Below are positions 17,607-26,954 of a stretch of DNA of 64,000 nucleotides, piece by piece (positions within the stretch are counted from its first letter, which is position 1; each line of letters starts with the position of its first letter). A program made the position numbers and the translations under genes. The notes below the pieces were generated by a model. That model worked only from the letters and a program-made list of their open reading frames with translations, was not told the origin of the DNA and made no database searches. The DNA is from Halovenus sp037080055 (GTDB lineage: Archaea; Halobacteriota; Halobacteria; Halobacteriales; Haloarculaceae): contig NZ_JBAOJI010000001.1 of the NCBI RefSeq assembly GCF_037080055.1, forward strand, positions 372,001 to 436,000. Direction: 5' to 3'.

Positions 17607-19154
17607 ATGAGAGTGAACACACCGACTGTCGCGCGCGACGTTGGCCGCATCCTGCAGGTGGTTTCGTTGATGCTGGTCATCTCGCTGATAATCGGCGTTC
17701 TCAACGGGGAGTTCTTCACGGTTCCAGCATTCCTGCTCTCGGCGGGCATCGTCGCCGGCATCGGAACCGGACTCGCAGGACGGTATCGGGACGCGGAGCC
17801 GCCGGAGAAACTGGAGGCGATGGTAACGGCCGCAGTTGGCTGGGCCGCCACCGGTGTCCTCGGTGGTCTCCCCTTTATTCTGGTCGCAGCGACGATGCAG
17901 TACGATCCTCTCCCCGCGTACGCCAACACGCCGGCGATGAACGATACGGTGGTCGTCTTTCTCAACCCGCTAGATGCGGTGTTCGAGAGCATGAGTGGCT
18001 TCACCGGGACCGGGTTGACGATGGCCGCTGTCGAGGAACAACTGCCGAGATCACTCCACTGGTGGCGGTCGTTCACGGAGTGGATCGGCGGCGTGGGCGT
18101 TATCGTGCTGACCGTCGCGATCCTGGCTCGGCCCGGCAGCGGATCGCTCACGCTGTACGAGAGTGAAGCTCGTTCCGAGAAGATTCACCCAAGTGTTGTC
18201 TCGACAGTGCAGGAAATCTGGAAGATCTATCTGGGACTGACCGTCGGTTCGATTCTGCTCTTTCTCGTGGTCGGGATGCCGCTGTGGGACGCGATCAACC
18301 ACGGGATGACTGGCATCGCGACTGGGGGATTCTCGGTGCACGCGGATTCGATCGGGCACTACGGCAGTCCCCTGATCGAGTACGCCGTCGTTCCCGTCAT
18401 GGTCGCTGGCAGTATCGCATTCCCCGTCCACTATCTGATCTTCAAAGGCGAACTGCGGAATTTCTATACCGATCTCCAGACTCGGTGGGTGTTCATCTGG
18501 TTCACTGTCGGCTCGATCGTCTTGACGGGACTCCTGCACGCAGGTGGCCAGTACGAGACACTCGAAGAGACGTTCCGAATCGCGCTGTTCCAGTTCGTCT
18601 CGGCGACATCGAACGCTGGCTTCGGGACCGCGTCCGTGGGTGCTGGAACCGAACGAGTCTGGGGAGCAGGCCCGACGCTTTTGGCCTGTCTCGGAATGTT
18701 GACGGGCGCAGCCGCGGGGTCGACGGTCAGTGGTCTCAAACTCATCCGCGTCATCACGCTGATCAAGGGAACGGTCTGGCAGATCAGAAACGTCTTCCAG
18801 CCCAGCACAGCCGTTCGCTACCTGCGGATCGACGACCGCAAACTCAGCGAGGAGCAGGTCCAGCGGGAGTACACCGAGGCGACAGTGGTGCTAGTGCTGT
18901 GGCTCTCGGCGCTCGTCGTCGGAATCACGGTCTTTCTGGCCGCTCTCCCACCAGAATATCCGCTCGAATACGTCATCTTCGACGTGATGAGTGCGCAGAG
19001 TAACGTCGGTCTCTCCTCGGGAATCACCGGCCCGGAGATGCCATCGGCCGCCAAAACCGTCTTGCTGTTCAACATGTGGGTCGGTCGGCTGGAGATCATC
19101 CCGGTCGCGGTTCTGCTGGGTGCGGTTTTCCAGCGGCTGAATCTCTATCAGTGA
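17607..19154 (+). CDS. trkH: Trk/Ktr-type potassium transporter membrane subunit TrkH
   Basis: Potassium channel-like uptake protein of 515 residues with paired membrane segments and selectivity-filter regions including SMSGFTGTGLT, GMTGIATGGFS, SATSNAGFGTAS and AQSNVGLSSGIT. Potassium import is central to the salt-in strategy of haloarchaea. It is encoded downstream of trkA and probably co-transcribed with it. Confidence 0.93.
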   Translation: MRVNTPTVARDVGRILQVVSLMLVISLIIGVLNGEFFTVPAFLLSAGIVAGIGTGLAGRYRDAEPPEKLEAMVTAAVGWAATGVLGGLPFILVAATMQYDPLPAYANTPAMNDTVVVFLNPLDAVFESMSGFTGTGLTMAAVEEQLPRSLHWWRSFTEWIGGVGVIVLTVAILARPGSGSLTLYESEARSEKIHPSVVSTVQEIWKIYLGLTVGSILLFLVVGMPLWDAINHGMTGIATGGFSVHADSIGHYGSPLIEYAVVPVMVAGSIAFPVHYLIFKGELRNFYTDLQTRWVFIWFTVGSIVLTGLLHAGGQYETLEETFRIALFQFVSATSNAGFGTASVGAGTERVWGAGPTLLACLGMLTGAAAGSTVSGLKLIRVITLIKGTVWQIRNVFQPSTAVRYLRIDDRKLSEEQVQREYTEATVVLVLWLSALVVGITVFLAALPPEYPLEYVIFDVMSAQSNVGLSSGITGPEMPSAAKTVLLFNMWVGRLEIIPVAVLLGAVFQRLNLYQ

Positions 19155-19378
19155 GCGGCCCCGTCTTCGGTTTCGTTTTTGCACGGAGTGTTCCAACAAT
19201 TACCGCACTGCTAATTCGGGTAGTGAACATTCTACCAACAGTCGGTGATCGCCGCAAGGAAGTTGTGGGAGTTGGTTTGGCGTCGATGTGTGGCACCACT
19301 TGAGCCCGAGTACCCACGAGCGGAGAGTCTGAGTTGGCTGTCTGTGCACCTGTGAGCGGCGGGGTTCGTGAGATGGGG

Positions 19379-19696
19379 TCAGGACTCGCGCCATTTGTGG
19401 CCACACTCGACGCAGGTGAACAGCCGAACCTCGTAGGAGCCACCCGGCTTCGGTAGCATCTCGTAGTAGGCCTGATCGCTGTCGCAGTCCTCGGCCGGAC
19501 AGGGCTCCTGCATCGTCTCGGAGGAGTCCTGGGTCGCGTCAGCCACGTCGGGTACTCCGTCGTCCCGCTGTCCGTCCTGGGTTGTCATCGCCGCTTCTGC
19601 TTGTGAGTCCCGCTGCTCCTCGTTCTCACAGGAACGACACACCCACGTGTCGTCCTCCGTGTGCATCATCGAGCCACACTCGTCACAGAATCGCAT
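19379..19696 (-). CDS. TFS/RPA12-like zinc-ribbon protein lacking the cleavage-stimulating acidic pair
   Basis: RNA-polymerase-associated family (TFS/TFIIS/RPA12). N-terminal zinc ribbon: C4, C7, C20, C23. C-terminal ribbon: C66, C71 (CPAEDC, two residues wider than the usual CxxC), C95, C98, ending GHKWRES. Canonical TFS carries an Asp-Glu pair at the hairpin tip to stimulate transcript cleavage; here the tip reads KPGGSYE (83-89), so that pair is absent. It may compete with TFS or act as a polymerase inhibitor. ATG at 19696 was chosen because it opens the first ribbon directly. Confidence 0.8.
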   Translation of the reverse strand: MRFCDECGSMMHTEDDTWVCRSCENEEQRDSQAEAAMTTQDGQRDDGVPDVADATQDSSETMQEPCPAEDCDSDQAYYEMLPKPGGSYEVRLFTCVECGHKWRES

Positions 19697-19889
19697 ATAA
19701 AATAGGGATAGATGGTTGTTGGATATATGTGTTAACTTCCAATCCGTCGTGGATGTCGCACTCACGGTGGGTATGGACAGTGGGTGTGCCTGATCGTGAG
19801 TGAATCCCGGTGACGGTCTTCCCACGAGCGGTCTTTGGGATTGTCTTGTCCGATTCAGGAATTCGAGTGCCACTCCGTAGCTGTGGTTC

Positions 19890-21218
19890 TTACCATGCGG
19901 TCAGTGCTCTCATTCCGTGGGTGAGGAGAAGAATGGTCACAAAGACACCAGCCCCCGTGAGTGCGAACGCACCACCAATATAAAAGACGGAAGCCATGCT
20001 GACCTCCACCATCAGCCACCCAGCGATGAGTGGACCCAGCACGGATCCAGGCCGCCAGACGAGTTCGCGGACGCCGAAACTCGACGCGACGCTGCCGTTG
20101 TCGGTCCCCTCGTCAGCAAACAGCGCCATGCTCGCCGGTTCTCGAAAGGAGTCTGCGACGCCAAGTAGTCCGGAGAACACAACGAGTGGAACGTACGCTG
20201 CAGGGATGGAGCCGAGGATTGGGAGCGTCATTGCCGTCCCGAGGTTCGACCCGATTGAGGCGGCGAATGGAATCATGATGGCAACGAGCCCGTACGCAGT
20301 ACCGCCGGCGAAGACGAACAATGCGCGGCCGTACTCGTCCGAGAGTTGGCCGGTGAACAGCTGGCCGACCATATTCGTCGCCTTCTCCGCTGTGACGGTG
20401 ACGGCGACGGCGGTGCCGGCGACACCGAGCCCACCCGATGCGACCGCCGTCCCGGCGTAGATCGGGACCCACGTCCGGACGATGGTTACGGCGAAGGCGT
20501 ACTGCGCCCGAAAGCTCGTCATTGTCAGGATCCGACGGTTGACCGCCAGATCAGAGAACGGAAATCCCTCGATCCGCGTCGGGTCGGGATCGAGTAGGCC
20601 GTACAACCCGACCCACGCGACGGTCAGCAACACGACGATAATCGCAAAGATAGGGGTGAACCCGAATAGATCGAGGAGCCAACCAGCGAGCAGCGAGCCG
20701 AGAATCGACGCCAGAAAGGAGGCGGCGTTGGCTCGGCCGATCCGCTTGGCACGAGTGCTCATCGTCGCGAGTTCTCCGACCAGCGAGAGCGTCATCAACC
20801 CGGCACCGGTGACCGCGACGCCCTGCAAGGCGCGGATCAGAATGAACGAGGCCGAGGAGTCGACGAGCGGAAAGAGCGCGTACACTCCTGCACCGAGACC
20901 GAGGATTACAAGCAAGATTGTTCGCTTATCGAATCGGTCACCCGCCCACGCCAGCGGCACGACTGCGACGGTCTGTGCCAGTGTGAACCCGGTGGTGTAC
21001 ATCCCGATTATGAAGCCAGCGCTGACTGTTAGTCCGAGAATTGTGGTTTCCTGCGGCTGCAGCGTATTGATGTACGCCGGCAGGAGCGTCAACAGCGTGA
21101 TGAAGCCGAATCCTTCAGCAAACCGCGTGAGATAGAGAACATAGAACTGAACATCTACTCCGCCCTCGTCTATCGAGAACCGGGTACTCTCACCTTCTGT
21201 TTGCTCGTCTCCGTCCAC
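19890..21218 (-). CDS. Major facilitator superfamily transporter
   Basis: A 442-residue protein with about 12 hydrophobic segments and the MFS loop 2-3 motif in the form GDRFDKRTI, repeated in the second half as GQLSDEYGRALF. Likely a drug or metabolite exporter. A TATA-like run about 25 bases before the start codon (near 21239-21247 on this strand) fits a nearly leaderless mRNA. Confidence 0.85.
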   Translation of the reverse strand: MDGDEQTEGESTRFSIDEGGVDVQFYVLYLTRFAEGFGFITLLTLLPAYINTLQPQETTILGLTVSAGFIIGMYTTGFTLAQTVAVVPLAWAGDRFDKRTILLVILGLGAGVYALFPLVDSSASFILIRALQGVAVTGAGLMTLSLVGELATMSTRAKRIGRANAASFLASILGSLLAGWLLDLFGFTPIFAIIVVLLTVAWVGLYGLLDPDPTRIEGFPFSDLAVNRRILTMTSFRAQYAFAVTIVRTWVPIYAGTAVASGGLGVAGTAVAVTVTAEKATNMVGQLFTGQLSDEYGRALFVFAGGTAYGLVAIMIPFAASIGSNLGTAMTLPILGSIPAAYVPLVVFSGLLGVADSFREPASMALFADEGTDNGSVASSFGVRELVWRPGSVLGPLIAGWLMVEVSMASVFYIGGAFALTGAGVFVTILLLTHGMRALTAW

Positions 21219-21387
21219 ACATTGTCTGCTTGGTTCTTGATAAAATCTATTTTGATTCGATTGTCTTCCTTATGTGAATTATTTGGACTGAGATACCGAT
21301 CTGATGTTAGCCACTAGCAGGCTCGTCACCCACAGAAGGGCAGAGCAGTGGAAGACCAATGTTCCGAGCTAACTTCTGTATGGTTGT
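21219..21387. other. Promoter region of the MFS gene
   Basis: AT-rich promoter DNA for the minus-strand transporter. No gene seen. Confidence 0.5.
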
Positions 21388-21690
21388 TCAACGCCCGAAA
21401 GCGTGGTGTCCACGACACAGACGACCAACCGAAATATCGCGGGTACAGGAAGAAACCATGGCGCGGTGGATGTCACAACCGTACTCTTCAGTTGCACTTG
21501 GCCGATTTTGAGGGGCTTCCAACCGGTAGGCTATGCTTCGACTCCCAGCAGGCGGTGTACTTCCTGCATCATGGCGGCGCGGCCTCCGGTACAGGAGACG
21601 ACCACAGTTTTGTGGCTGAGCCATGCTGTACAGTGCTGCGGTCATCCCAGCAGGACCGCCCCCAGCCACGTCGACTTCGTACTTCTATCG
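21388..21690 (-). pseudogene. Decayed thioredoxin-reductase-like flavoprotein fragment
   Basis: Near 21690 the minus strand reads DVDVAGGGPAGMTAALYSM, the N-terminal FAD-binding motif of a thioredoxin-reductase-type enzyme. The frame then shifts: a neighbouring frame continues TVVVSCTGG...EVHRLLGVEA, matching the next strand and loop of the same family, and is then lost. No start codon and no C-terminal half remain. It lies head-to-head with a peroxiredoxin gene, so a reductase-peroxiredoxin pair may once have existed here. Confidence 0.55.
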
Positions 21691-21787
21691 ATATCCAAGC
21701 GCGGACTGGATAGAGAGACAACCAGTACGTCTCTGGGTTACCAGACCGTAAGTGAGAATTATACATTCAGCTTCTGTCTTATTCACT

Positions 21788-22273
21788 ATGATCGCCGAAG
21801 GAGTTGCAGCACCGACCTTCGAGTTGCCTGGAACGACCGACGGGAGCGAGGATTTTGAACAGTATGGACTCGCAGAGGCGTTGGCTGCGGGACCCGTCCT
21901 ATTGAATTTCTACCTGTTCGATTTCAACGCGGCGTGTACGGACCACGTCTGTTCGATAAACGACCTCGCGTGGTTCGATCTGGAAAAGAACCTCTCCGTG
22001 TTCGGCATTTCGACGGATCGGACATTCAGCCACGCAGCCTTCGCCGAACGGGAGGGTGTGGAGTTCCCGCTGTTGTCGGACAGTGATGGCAGCGTCGCCG
22101 AGGAATACGGCGTACTTTACGACGAGTTCCGAGGGCACAAACGCATCGCCAAACGCTCGGTCTTCCTGATCGATTCTGACGGAGCCATCCAGTATGCGTG
22201 GAGCACTGACACGCCGGACGAGCAACCAGACTGGTCGGCAGTCAAGACGGCTCTCGATCAACTCCGAGAGTAA
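21788..22273 (+). CDS. Peroxiredoxin, PrxQ/BCP type
   Basis: Thiol peroxidase of 161 residues. The active-site block FNAACTDHVCSIND has two cysteines five apart (CxxxxC), the pattern of alpha-type PrxQ/BCP, where the first is peroxidatic and the second resolving. FGISTDRTFSHAAFAE and FPLLSDSDGSVAEEYGV are also family-typical. ATG at 21788 chosen over an upstream in-frame ATG (21752). It resembles the second peroxiredoxin at 24064. Confidence 0.9.
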   Translation: MIAEGVAAPTFELPGTTDGSEDFEQYGLAEALAAGPVLLNFYLFDFNAACTDHVCSINDLAWFDLEKNLSVFGISTDRTFSHAAFAEREGVEFPLLSDSDGSVAEEYGVLYDEFRGHKRIAKRSVFLIDSDGAIQYAWSTDTPDEQPDWSAVKTALDQLRE

Positions 22274-22297
22274 GTTAGCGCCCGCTGGATTGTTTTC

Positions 22298-22545
22298 ACT
22301 CCGATTCCGTCTCGCGGTCGTACAGCACCACATCGTTGTCGGCGAGTTTTCCAGAACCGCAATAGGTGAGCGTTTAATCCTCACGGGTTCGGTCGGACTC
22401 ACCGCGCTAGCACAGAGCGAACACCCCGTCACTGCGGCCGGGTCGCCGTCGATAGACGGGATCTCATCCTTCGGGAGCAACTCGACGACGGTGGATTCAC
22501 TCACCCCGGAGATAACGTGCGAATCTACCGGAATCTGTTTGAGAG
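22298..22545 (-). pseudogene. Possible remnant of a small zinc-binding protein gene
   Basis: Two minus-strand frames look protein-like and join if one base is added near 22375: an upstream frame with SESTVVELLPKDEIPSIDG then GCSLCASAVSPTEPVRI, and a downstream frame TLTYCGSGKLADNDVVLY that ends at a stop near 22298. Together they read like a cysteine-based ribbon. There is no start codon. I cannot name the family. Confidence 0.3.
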
Positions 22546-22556
22546 CACAACAACAC

Positions 22557-23777
22557 TCACCCGCGGCCGCCAGCGAGCAATTCCGCTCTGGGAAGGCGAC
22601 GCAACATAAGCATCGCACTCGTGCCGACTAGGGGGCCGATTGCGAGCGGGGCGAATGCCCACTGCCACCCAACCCAGTCCGCAATAATGGGCGTCAGTTG
22701 TATCGACCCCAGCGTGAGAAGGTATCCGATCGCAGTCTGGAAAGTCAGTGCGCTCCCAACGTACGAATCGTCCGCGAGTTCCGAGACAGCAGCAGAGAAC
22801 TGTGCGGAGTCTGCGACGATAGCGAACCCCCACAGGAGGACGAACGGAACGACCACGACTGTCGGCGCACCGAAGACGAATCCGGCGGTCAGGCACGCAC
22901 CCCCGCTGACGACCATACTGGCGCTGGTGACGGTCGTTCGGCCCAGCCGATCCGCGCTGATGCCGGCAAGCACGGCACCGATCCCGCCGATGGCAATGGT
23001 CCCGAACGTCACGAACGCAGCAAACGCGTCACTCTCGCCACCGTTTTCGGCGAAACTCAACGAGAGATACACCGGAATCCATGCCCAGACCGCGTACAGT
23101 TCCCACATGTGACCAAAATAGCCGAGATTGGCGAGAGTCGTCGCTCGGTCGCCAGCGATCCGGCGGATCGCACTCGGATCGAACGGTGCGGCCGGTGCCT
23201 GGTGCGGACCGGGTTCGACAAACAAGACCAGCACGGCTCCGACGGTTGCGAGGCCCGCAGCGCCGAGCAATACAGGGGTTGGCTGTCCGACACCGCCGAT
23301 TCCGCGCAGGAGGTGTGGCGTCGCGGACCCGACAGTCAAGGCACCGACCAGCACTCCGATTGCGAAGCCTCTGCCAGCCTGGAACCAGCCCGCCATAATC
23401 TTCATGCCAGGCGGATAGACCCCTGCAAGTGCCACGCCGGTCAGGAATCGAAGAACAACCGCAGGGAGAAAAGAACTGACACTGGTCGCGATGATTACCG
23501 TCGCAGCCGCACCCACGAGCGCCGAAGCCGAAAACAGATACCGCGGCTTGATTACATCGGACACTGTGAACAGCGCCGAGAGGAGCGCGCCGACGACAAA
23601 GCCGAGTTGTACCGCGTTGGTCAGCCACGCAGTTTCGGCACCCGAGAGCCCCCAGGCCGTCGCCAGTTCTGGCCCAACTGCCGAGACGCTGAACCACAGC
23701 GTCATCGCCAGTAATTCAGCTGTTGCCAGCAGCGCGAGCACCTGATACTTCCGCGAGCGCGTGTAGCCTTCAGCCAT
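22557..23777 (-). CDS. Major facilitator superfamily transporter
   Basis: A 406-residue, 12-segment MFS protein. The N-terminal half has AELLAMTLWFSVSAVGPEL and the C-terminal half a GISADRLGRTTV loop. It resembles nitrate/nitrite or cyanate-type and drug exporters; substrate unknown. It lies between two peroxiredoxin genes, facing the first and divergent from the second. Confidence 0.85.
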   Translation of the reverse strand: MAEGYTRSRKYQVLALLATAELLAMTLWFSVSAVGPELATAWGLSGAETAWLTNAVQLGFVVGALLSALFTVSDVIKPRYLFSASALVGAAATVIIATSVSSFLPAVVLRFLTGVALAGVYPPGMKIMAGWFQAGRGFAIGVLVGALTVGSATPHLLRGIGGVGQPTPVLLGAAGLATVGAVLVLFVEPGPHQAPAAPFDPSAIRRIAGDRATTLANLGYFGHMWELYAVWAWIPVYLSLSFAENGGESDAFAAFVTFGTIAIGGIGAVLAGISADRLGRTTVTSASMVVSGGACLTAGFVFGAPTVVVVPFVLLWGFAIVADSAQFSAAVSELADDSYVGSALTFQTAIGYLLTLGSIQLTPIIADWVGWQWAFAPLAIGPLVGTSAMLMLRRLPRAELLAGGRG

Positions 23778-24063
23778 TATCTCACGCGAGCAGTGTCGCT
23801 GTACCAGCCGCTCCAGTAGTTCGAGCAGTCTCTGACTGGCCGAACAATGGGGTGTATTGTATTCTGAGTCATCAAATGTATTCGTCCGTCTGTGAGAATC
23901 TCACACTAATACGCATTAAATCCCAGCCTACGTGGAAGTAGGTCCGGTCCGGCTACGCAATATAGATAACAGAGTGACTGAACCCTTCACTGGAGGGGTC
24001 GATTGTGTGATGATAACACATATGTGAGCTAGTTACATTCGGGCCGATCAGAGAGTATCAGGT
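23778..24063. promoter_or_regulatory. Divergent promoter region, MFS / peroxiredoxin
   Basis: AT-richer DNA of 286 bases between the two divergent genes. No gene seen. Several AT-runs near 23915-23925 and 23965 are possible TATA elements but none is decisive. Confidence 0.4.
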
Positions 24064-24579
24064 ATGATTCAGATCGGACAACAGGCTCCCGGTTTCGAGG
24101 TTCCGGGGGCTGCCGGGGGGCGAGTAGACACACACAGCCTCGAAGAGTACACTGAACACGGCTGGGCAGTCGTGGTCGTGTTCTACCCGTTCGATTTCCA
24201 CCCTAGCTGTACCTCACAACTGTGTATGCTCCGGGACGCAGACGATCTCTCGATGGTTGAGAATACGGTCGTCTTGGGTATCTCGACGGACAGCGCACAT
24301 TCGCACCGAGCGTTTGCCGAAGAGCACAGAATCGACTTTCCGCTGCTGTCCGACAGCGATGGGACCGTCGCCGAAGCGTACGGTGTACTCGTCGAAGAGA
24401 TGGAAGATCACCGACGCGTCCCCCGATCGGCGCTATTCGTCGTCGATCCGGGCCAGGAGGTCCAGTACGCCTGGCAGAGCGAGTCGCCGGACGATGCGCC
24501 GGATATGGCGGCTGTCGAGAAGGCGACAAACTGTCACGGGAGTCGCTGTGAGTTGCCGGAAAGCAAGTCCTATCTCTGA
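24064..24579 (+). CDS. Peroxiredoxin, PrxQ/BCP type (second copy)
   Basis: 171-residue paralogue of the protein at 21788. The active site is FHPSCTSQLCMLRD with the same CxxxxC pair; LGISTDSAHSHRAFAEE and FPLLSDSDGTVAEAYGV follow. After the shared region the C-terminal 20 residues differ completely from the first copy and include two extra cysteines (NCHGSRCELPE), which looks like an altered tail, possibly after a frameshift near the end. Confidence 0.88.
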   Translation: MIQIGQQAPGFEVPGAAGGRVDTHSLEEYTEHGWAVVVVFYPFDFHPSCTSQLCMLRDADDLSMVENTVVLGISTDSAHSHRAFAEEHRIDFPLLSDSDGTVAEAYGVLVEEMEDHRRVPRSALFVVDPGQEVQYAWQSESPDDAPDMAAVEKATNCHGSRCELPESKSYL

Positions 24580-24731
24580 TCGCGGTCCGCGGCCCACTCC
24601 AACAGCGGGGTGAGACGCGTTCGGATTCTCGCACTCTTTTCGGCCTGCTCCCAGTTTCTCCGAAGTGTTCAAGCAGGCCTGTCAGGCTTTCCGACGAGAT
24701 ACTTTGAGGATAAGTTGCTGCATCGAATAAA

Positions 24732-25103
24732 CTACTCGTCCCGGTAGACACAGTGGAAGTCGGCGACGTGCTTGTAGAAGGTCGGAATGATATCCGTCCG
24801 GAGGTCGGCGCTGGGCTGGTCCGCGAACTCCGCTTTCGTATGAGCGCGGGCATCGTCTATCGCTGCCGCGACGTGTTCCGGCACGCCACGCTCTTCGGTC
24901 GTCCCGAGATACGCCCAGATGAAGGCTGACTCAAGGGCATCAAAAAACGACTCCGTCGGCTGGTACTCGGTGTGTGCCGAGCGCAGCCGGTGATAGGTGC
25001 GGCGGATGAGTGTCGAGCCATCACTGATTTGATGGTCAGCGAAGGAACTCGTGGTTGTACACGCTGGCGTCCGGTCAGAGGTGTGTGGTTCGTCGCCCCC
25101 CAT
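24732..25103 (-). CDS. Hypothetical helical protein
   Basis: A 123-residue mainly helical protein without membrane segments or known motifs (TYHRLRSAHTEYQPTESFFD ... PTFYKHVADFHCVYRDE). Not recognised. The start at 25103 could be a little downstream, since the first 20 residues look unstructured. Confidence 0.5.
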   Translation of the reverse strand: MGGDEPHTSDRTPACTTTSSFADHQISDGSTLIRRTYHRLRSAHTEYQPTESFFDALESAFIWAYLGTTEERGVPEHVAAAIDDARAHTKAEFADQPSADLRTDIIPTFYKHVADFHCVYRDE

Positions 25104-25473
25104 ACCGTGACAGAAGATGGGAACACACTAGTATCCGAGTCGGATATGCAACAGTGACACACGTTACCAAAAAGGTGTTCGGAGACTCGCCCTGCCTGCA
25201 TTTCTCGGCGCAGTTGCTCAAATCCAAAGACTGTGTGTTGCAGGCCCGCCAGGAGTAGTCCATCCTAAAAAATTGAATGCCAGACGGAACAGTCCAGTGT
25301 GGACCCAGTCACACAGACTTGGAGCCGTTCCGGTCACAGGCAGATACTCGCGAAGCCAGTCGAGGCTGCCGAGCGGTTGGGGTTCGGCAGTTGTTTTCGG
25401 CAGCCCCATCTGCCTGTTTTAGAGCCGTCCATATATCCCTAACTGAGGTACTCCTAACCGCATGAGCCTAATG
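25104..25473. other. Intergenic stretch, possible decayed coding DNA
   Basis: No gene I can support. The minus strand between about 25150 and 25263 has two open frames with protein-like composition (one including FGFEQLRREM), which may be the remains of a gene. The stretch is lower in GC than its surroundings. Confidence 0.35.
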
Positions 25474-25923
25474 TTACCCGTCGTAGAAATCGAGTCGATC
25501 AGATATGCTGGTCGTCTCGGAGCCGTTTCTCGATGGGGCAACAAACGAAGGCGAATCTGCACGGAACTCAATGAGCAACATCCGGGGGAAGGAAACCCCC
25601 GCAACGATCGTTCCGGCGATTGTCGTGTCCGTTCCGTGTTGCTCGAATCCGACCAGGTCTCGGTTGCGGTTCTCGGCCCACTGTTTAGCCATTCGATGCC
25701 GAGCAAGCAAACGTTGTCCGATTTTTGTCTCGGCGGTAACCGAGGAGGGGCAGACCGTCTCGCCACAGACAACGACCTCGAAGTTAGCGATAGTGTCGTC
25801 AGCATCGAGGTGTGTGAGTCGTTCGAGGACCTGTTCCTGTTTGTCACGAATATCTGTCGGGGCGAGCGAGCGCACGTACAATTCGACCCGCGGCGGATCG
25901 TTGGTGGCTGGATCCCCAGTCAT
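25474..25923 (-). CDS. Conserved haloarchaeal hypothetical protein downstream of PHB depolymerase
   Basis: A 149-residue alpha/beta protein with the conserved-looking stretch RVELYVRSLAPTDIRDKQEQVLERL and a CGETVC pair in the middle. It starts 10 bases after the end of the patatin gene and is probably in the same transcript. Function unknown; I chose ATG at 25923 because upstream in-frame codons overlap the patatin gene. Confidence 0.6.
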   Translation of the reverse strand: MTGDPATNDPPRVELYVRSLAPTDIRDKQEQVLERLTHLDADDTIANFEVVVCGETVCPSSVTAETKIGQRLLARHRMAKQWAENRNRDLVGFEQHGTDTTIAGTIVAGVSFPRMLLIEFRADSPSFVAPSRNGSETTSISDRLDFYDG

Positions 25924-25933
25924 AGCTACACTC

Positions 25934-26926
25934 TCAATGGCCCCCATCAGTGGCCGACTCACCGCTCAGATCTCCGTCGAGAAACGCCGCCGCCCGTTCC
26001 CGGCCCAGATCGATCAGTTCGTCGATGAACTCGGGGTCCCTGTCCATCTTTGTCGAGCAGTGGTACCGCCGCCCCATCTCGATGCGGCGAATCTCGGTGT
26101 GTCTGAACTCGTCGGACGGGAGTTTGCCCGCTTCGATCCAGTCGTTGATTCGTTCGATGAATCCCAGTTCCTGATTCAGCGAGATATTTCCGGAGAGTTC
26201 GTTGCGCCGATCGCCGATCTCGTCGAGACTCGTCGGCTCACTCTCCAGTTGCTGCGGGTTGATCTGAATGATCCAGAGTTTGTCTGGCTTGCGCTCCGGT
26301 GGCTGATGCATCAGATCACGGACCGGCGGATTCTGTGAGAACAGTCCATCCCAGTGGTAATGGTCGTCGATTTCGACGGCCTCGAAGAGATTCGGAACCG
26401 CCGCCGACGCCAAGACGGCATCGACGGTGACGGACTCGTTGGTGAACGTCTCGAAGACACCGGCGTTGATATCGACTGTCCCGACGACCAGATCCGGTCT
26501 CGTCGGCTGGCAGTGGGTGGGGATGGCGTCGAAATCGATATGCGCTTCGAGAATCTCTCTGATTCGCTCCTTCCCCAGCTCGGGGCCGGGTATCTGATAC
26601 GGGCTAAATTGTGGGAACGGCATGCCCGCGCTCTGGAAGCGATTGAGCAGTTTTAACCAGTCGTTCGTCGCTCGTTCAGTGTATCCGTTCGCAGCGATGT
26701 CATCCCAGAGGTCAATCACAATCCCAGCGGCATCGTCAGTGTCGCCCGTTACCAGTCCGTACCACGCGGCGAGCGCGTTGAACGCACCGCCGGAAGTGCC
26801 GCTGATCCCGACTAACTCGTACTCGTCGTCCCAGTTCTCGAAGAGGTGTTCGAGGACACCGGCAGTGAAGGCGGTGTGGCTCCCGCCGCCCTGGCAGGCG
26901 ATTGCGATGTTTGTCGACTCGCTCAT
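25934..26926 (-). CDS. Patatin-like hydrolase, probable PHB depolymerase (PhaZh1 type)
   Basis: Patatin-fold Ser-Asp hydrolase of 330 residues: oxyanion loop QGGGSHTAF (12-20), nucleophile S45 in GTSGG, catalytic D193 in DGLFSQNPP. In Haloferax mediterranei the patatin-like PhaZh1 mobilises polyhydroxybutyrate granules and is encoded beside the 3-hydroxybutyrate dehydrogenase gene bdhA; the same pairing is seen here, which favours PHB depolymerase over a phospholipase. The dehydrogenase precedes it on the same strand. Confidence 0.75.
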   Translation of the reverse strand: MSESTNIAIACQGGGSHTAFTAGVLEHLFENWDDEYELVGISGTSGGAFNALAAWYGLVTGDTDDAAGIVIDLWDDIAANGYTERATNDWLKLLNRFQSAGMPFPQFSPYQIPGPELGKERIREILEAHIDFDAIPTHCQPTRPDLVVGTVDINAGVFETFTNESVTVDAVLASAAVPNLFEAVEIDDHYHWDGLFSQNPPVRDLMHQPPERKPDKLWIIQINPQQLESEPTSLDEIGDRRNELSGNISLNQELGFIERINDWIEAGKLPSDEFRHTEIRRIEMGRRYHCSTKMDRDPEFIDELIDLGRERAAAFLDGDLSGESATDGGH

Positions 26927-26954
26927 CTGTCAGTCCTCTGCCATTCTACGTCGA

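Noticed and set aside
22698..23714. Plus-strand open frame of 338 codons opposite the MFS gene
   Set aside because: Composition (Arg/Asp/His-rich) is that of the complement of a membrane-protein gene; the MFS frame is clearly real.
25150..25263. Possible transposase remnant
   Set aside because: Two overlapping frames look weakly protein-like but neither matches a family I know.
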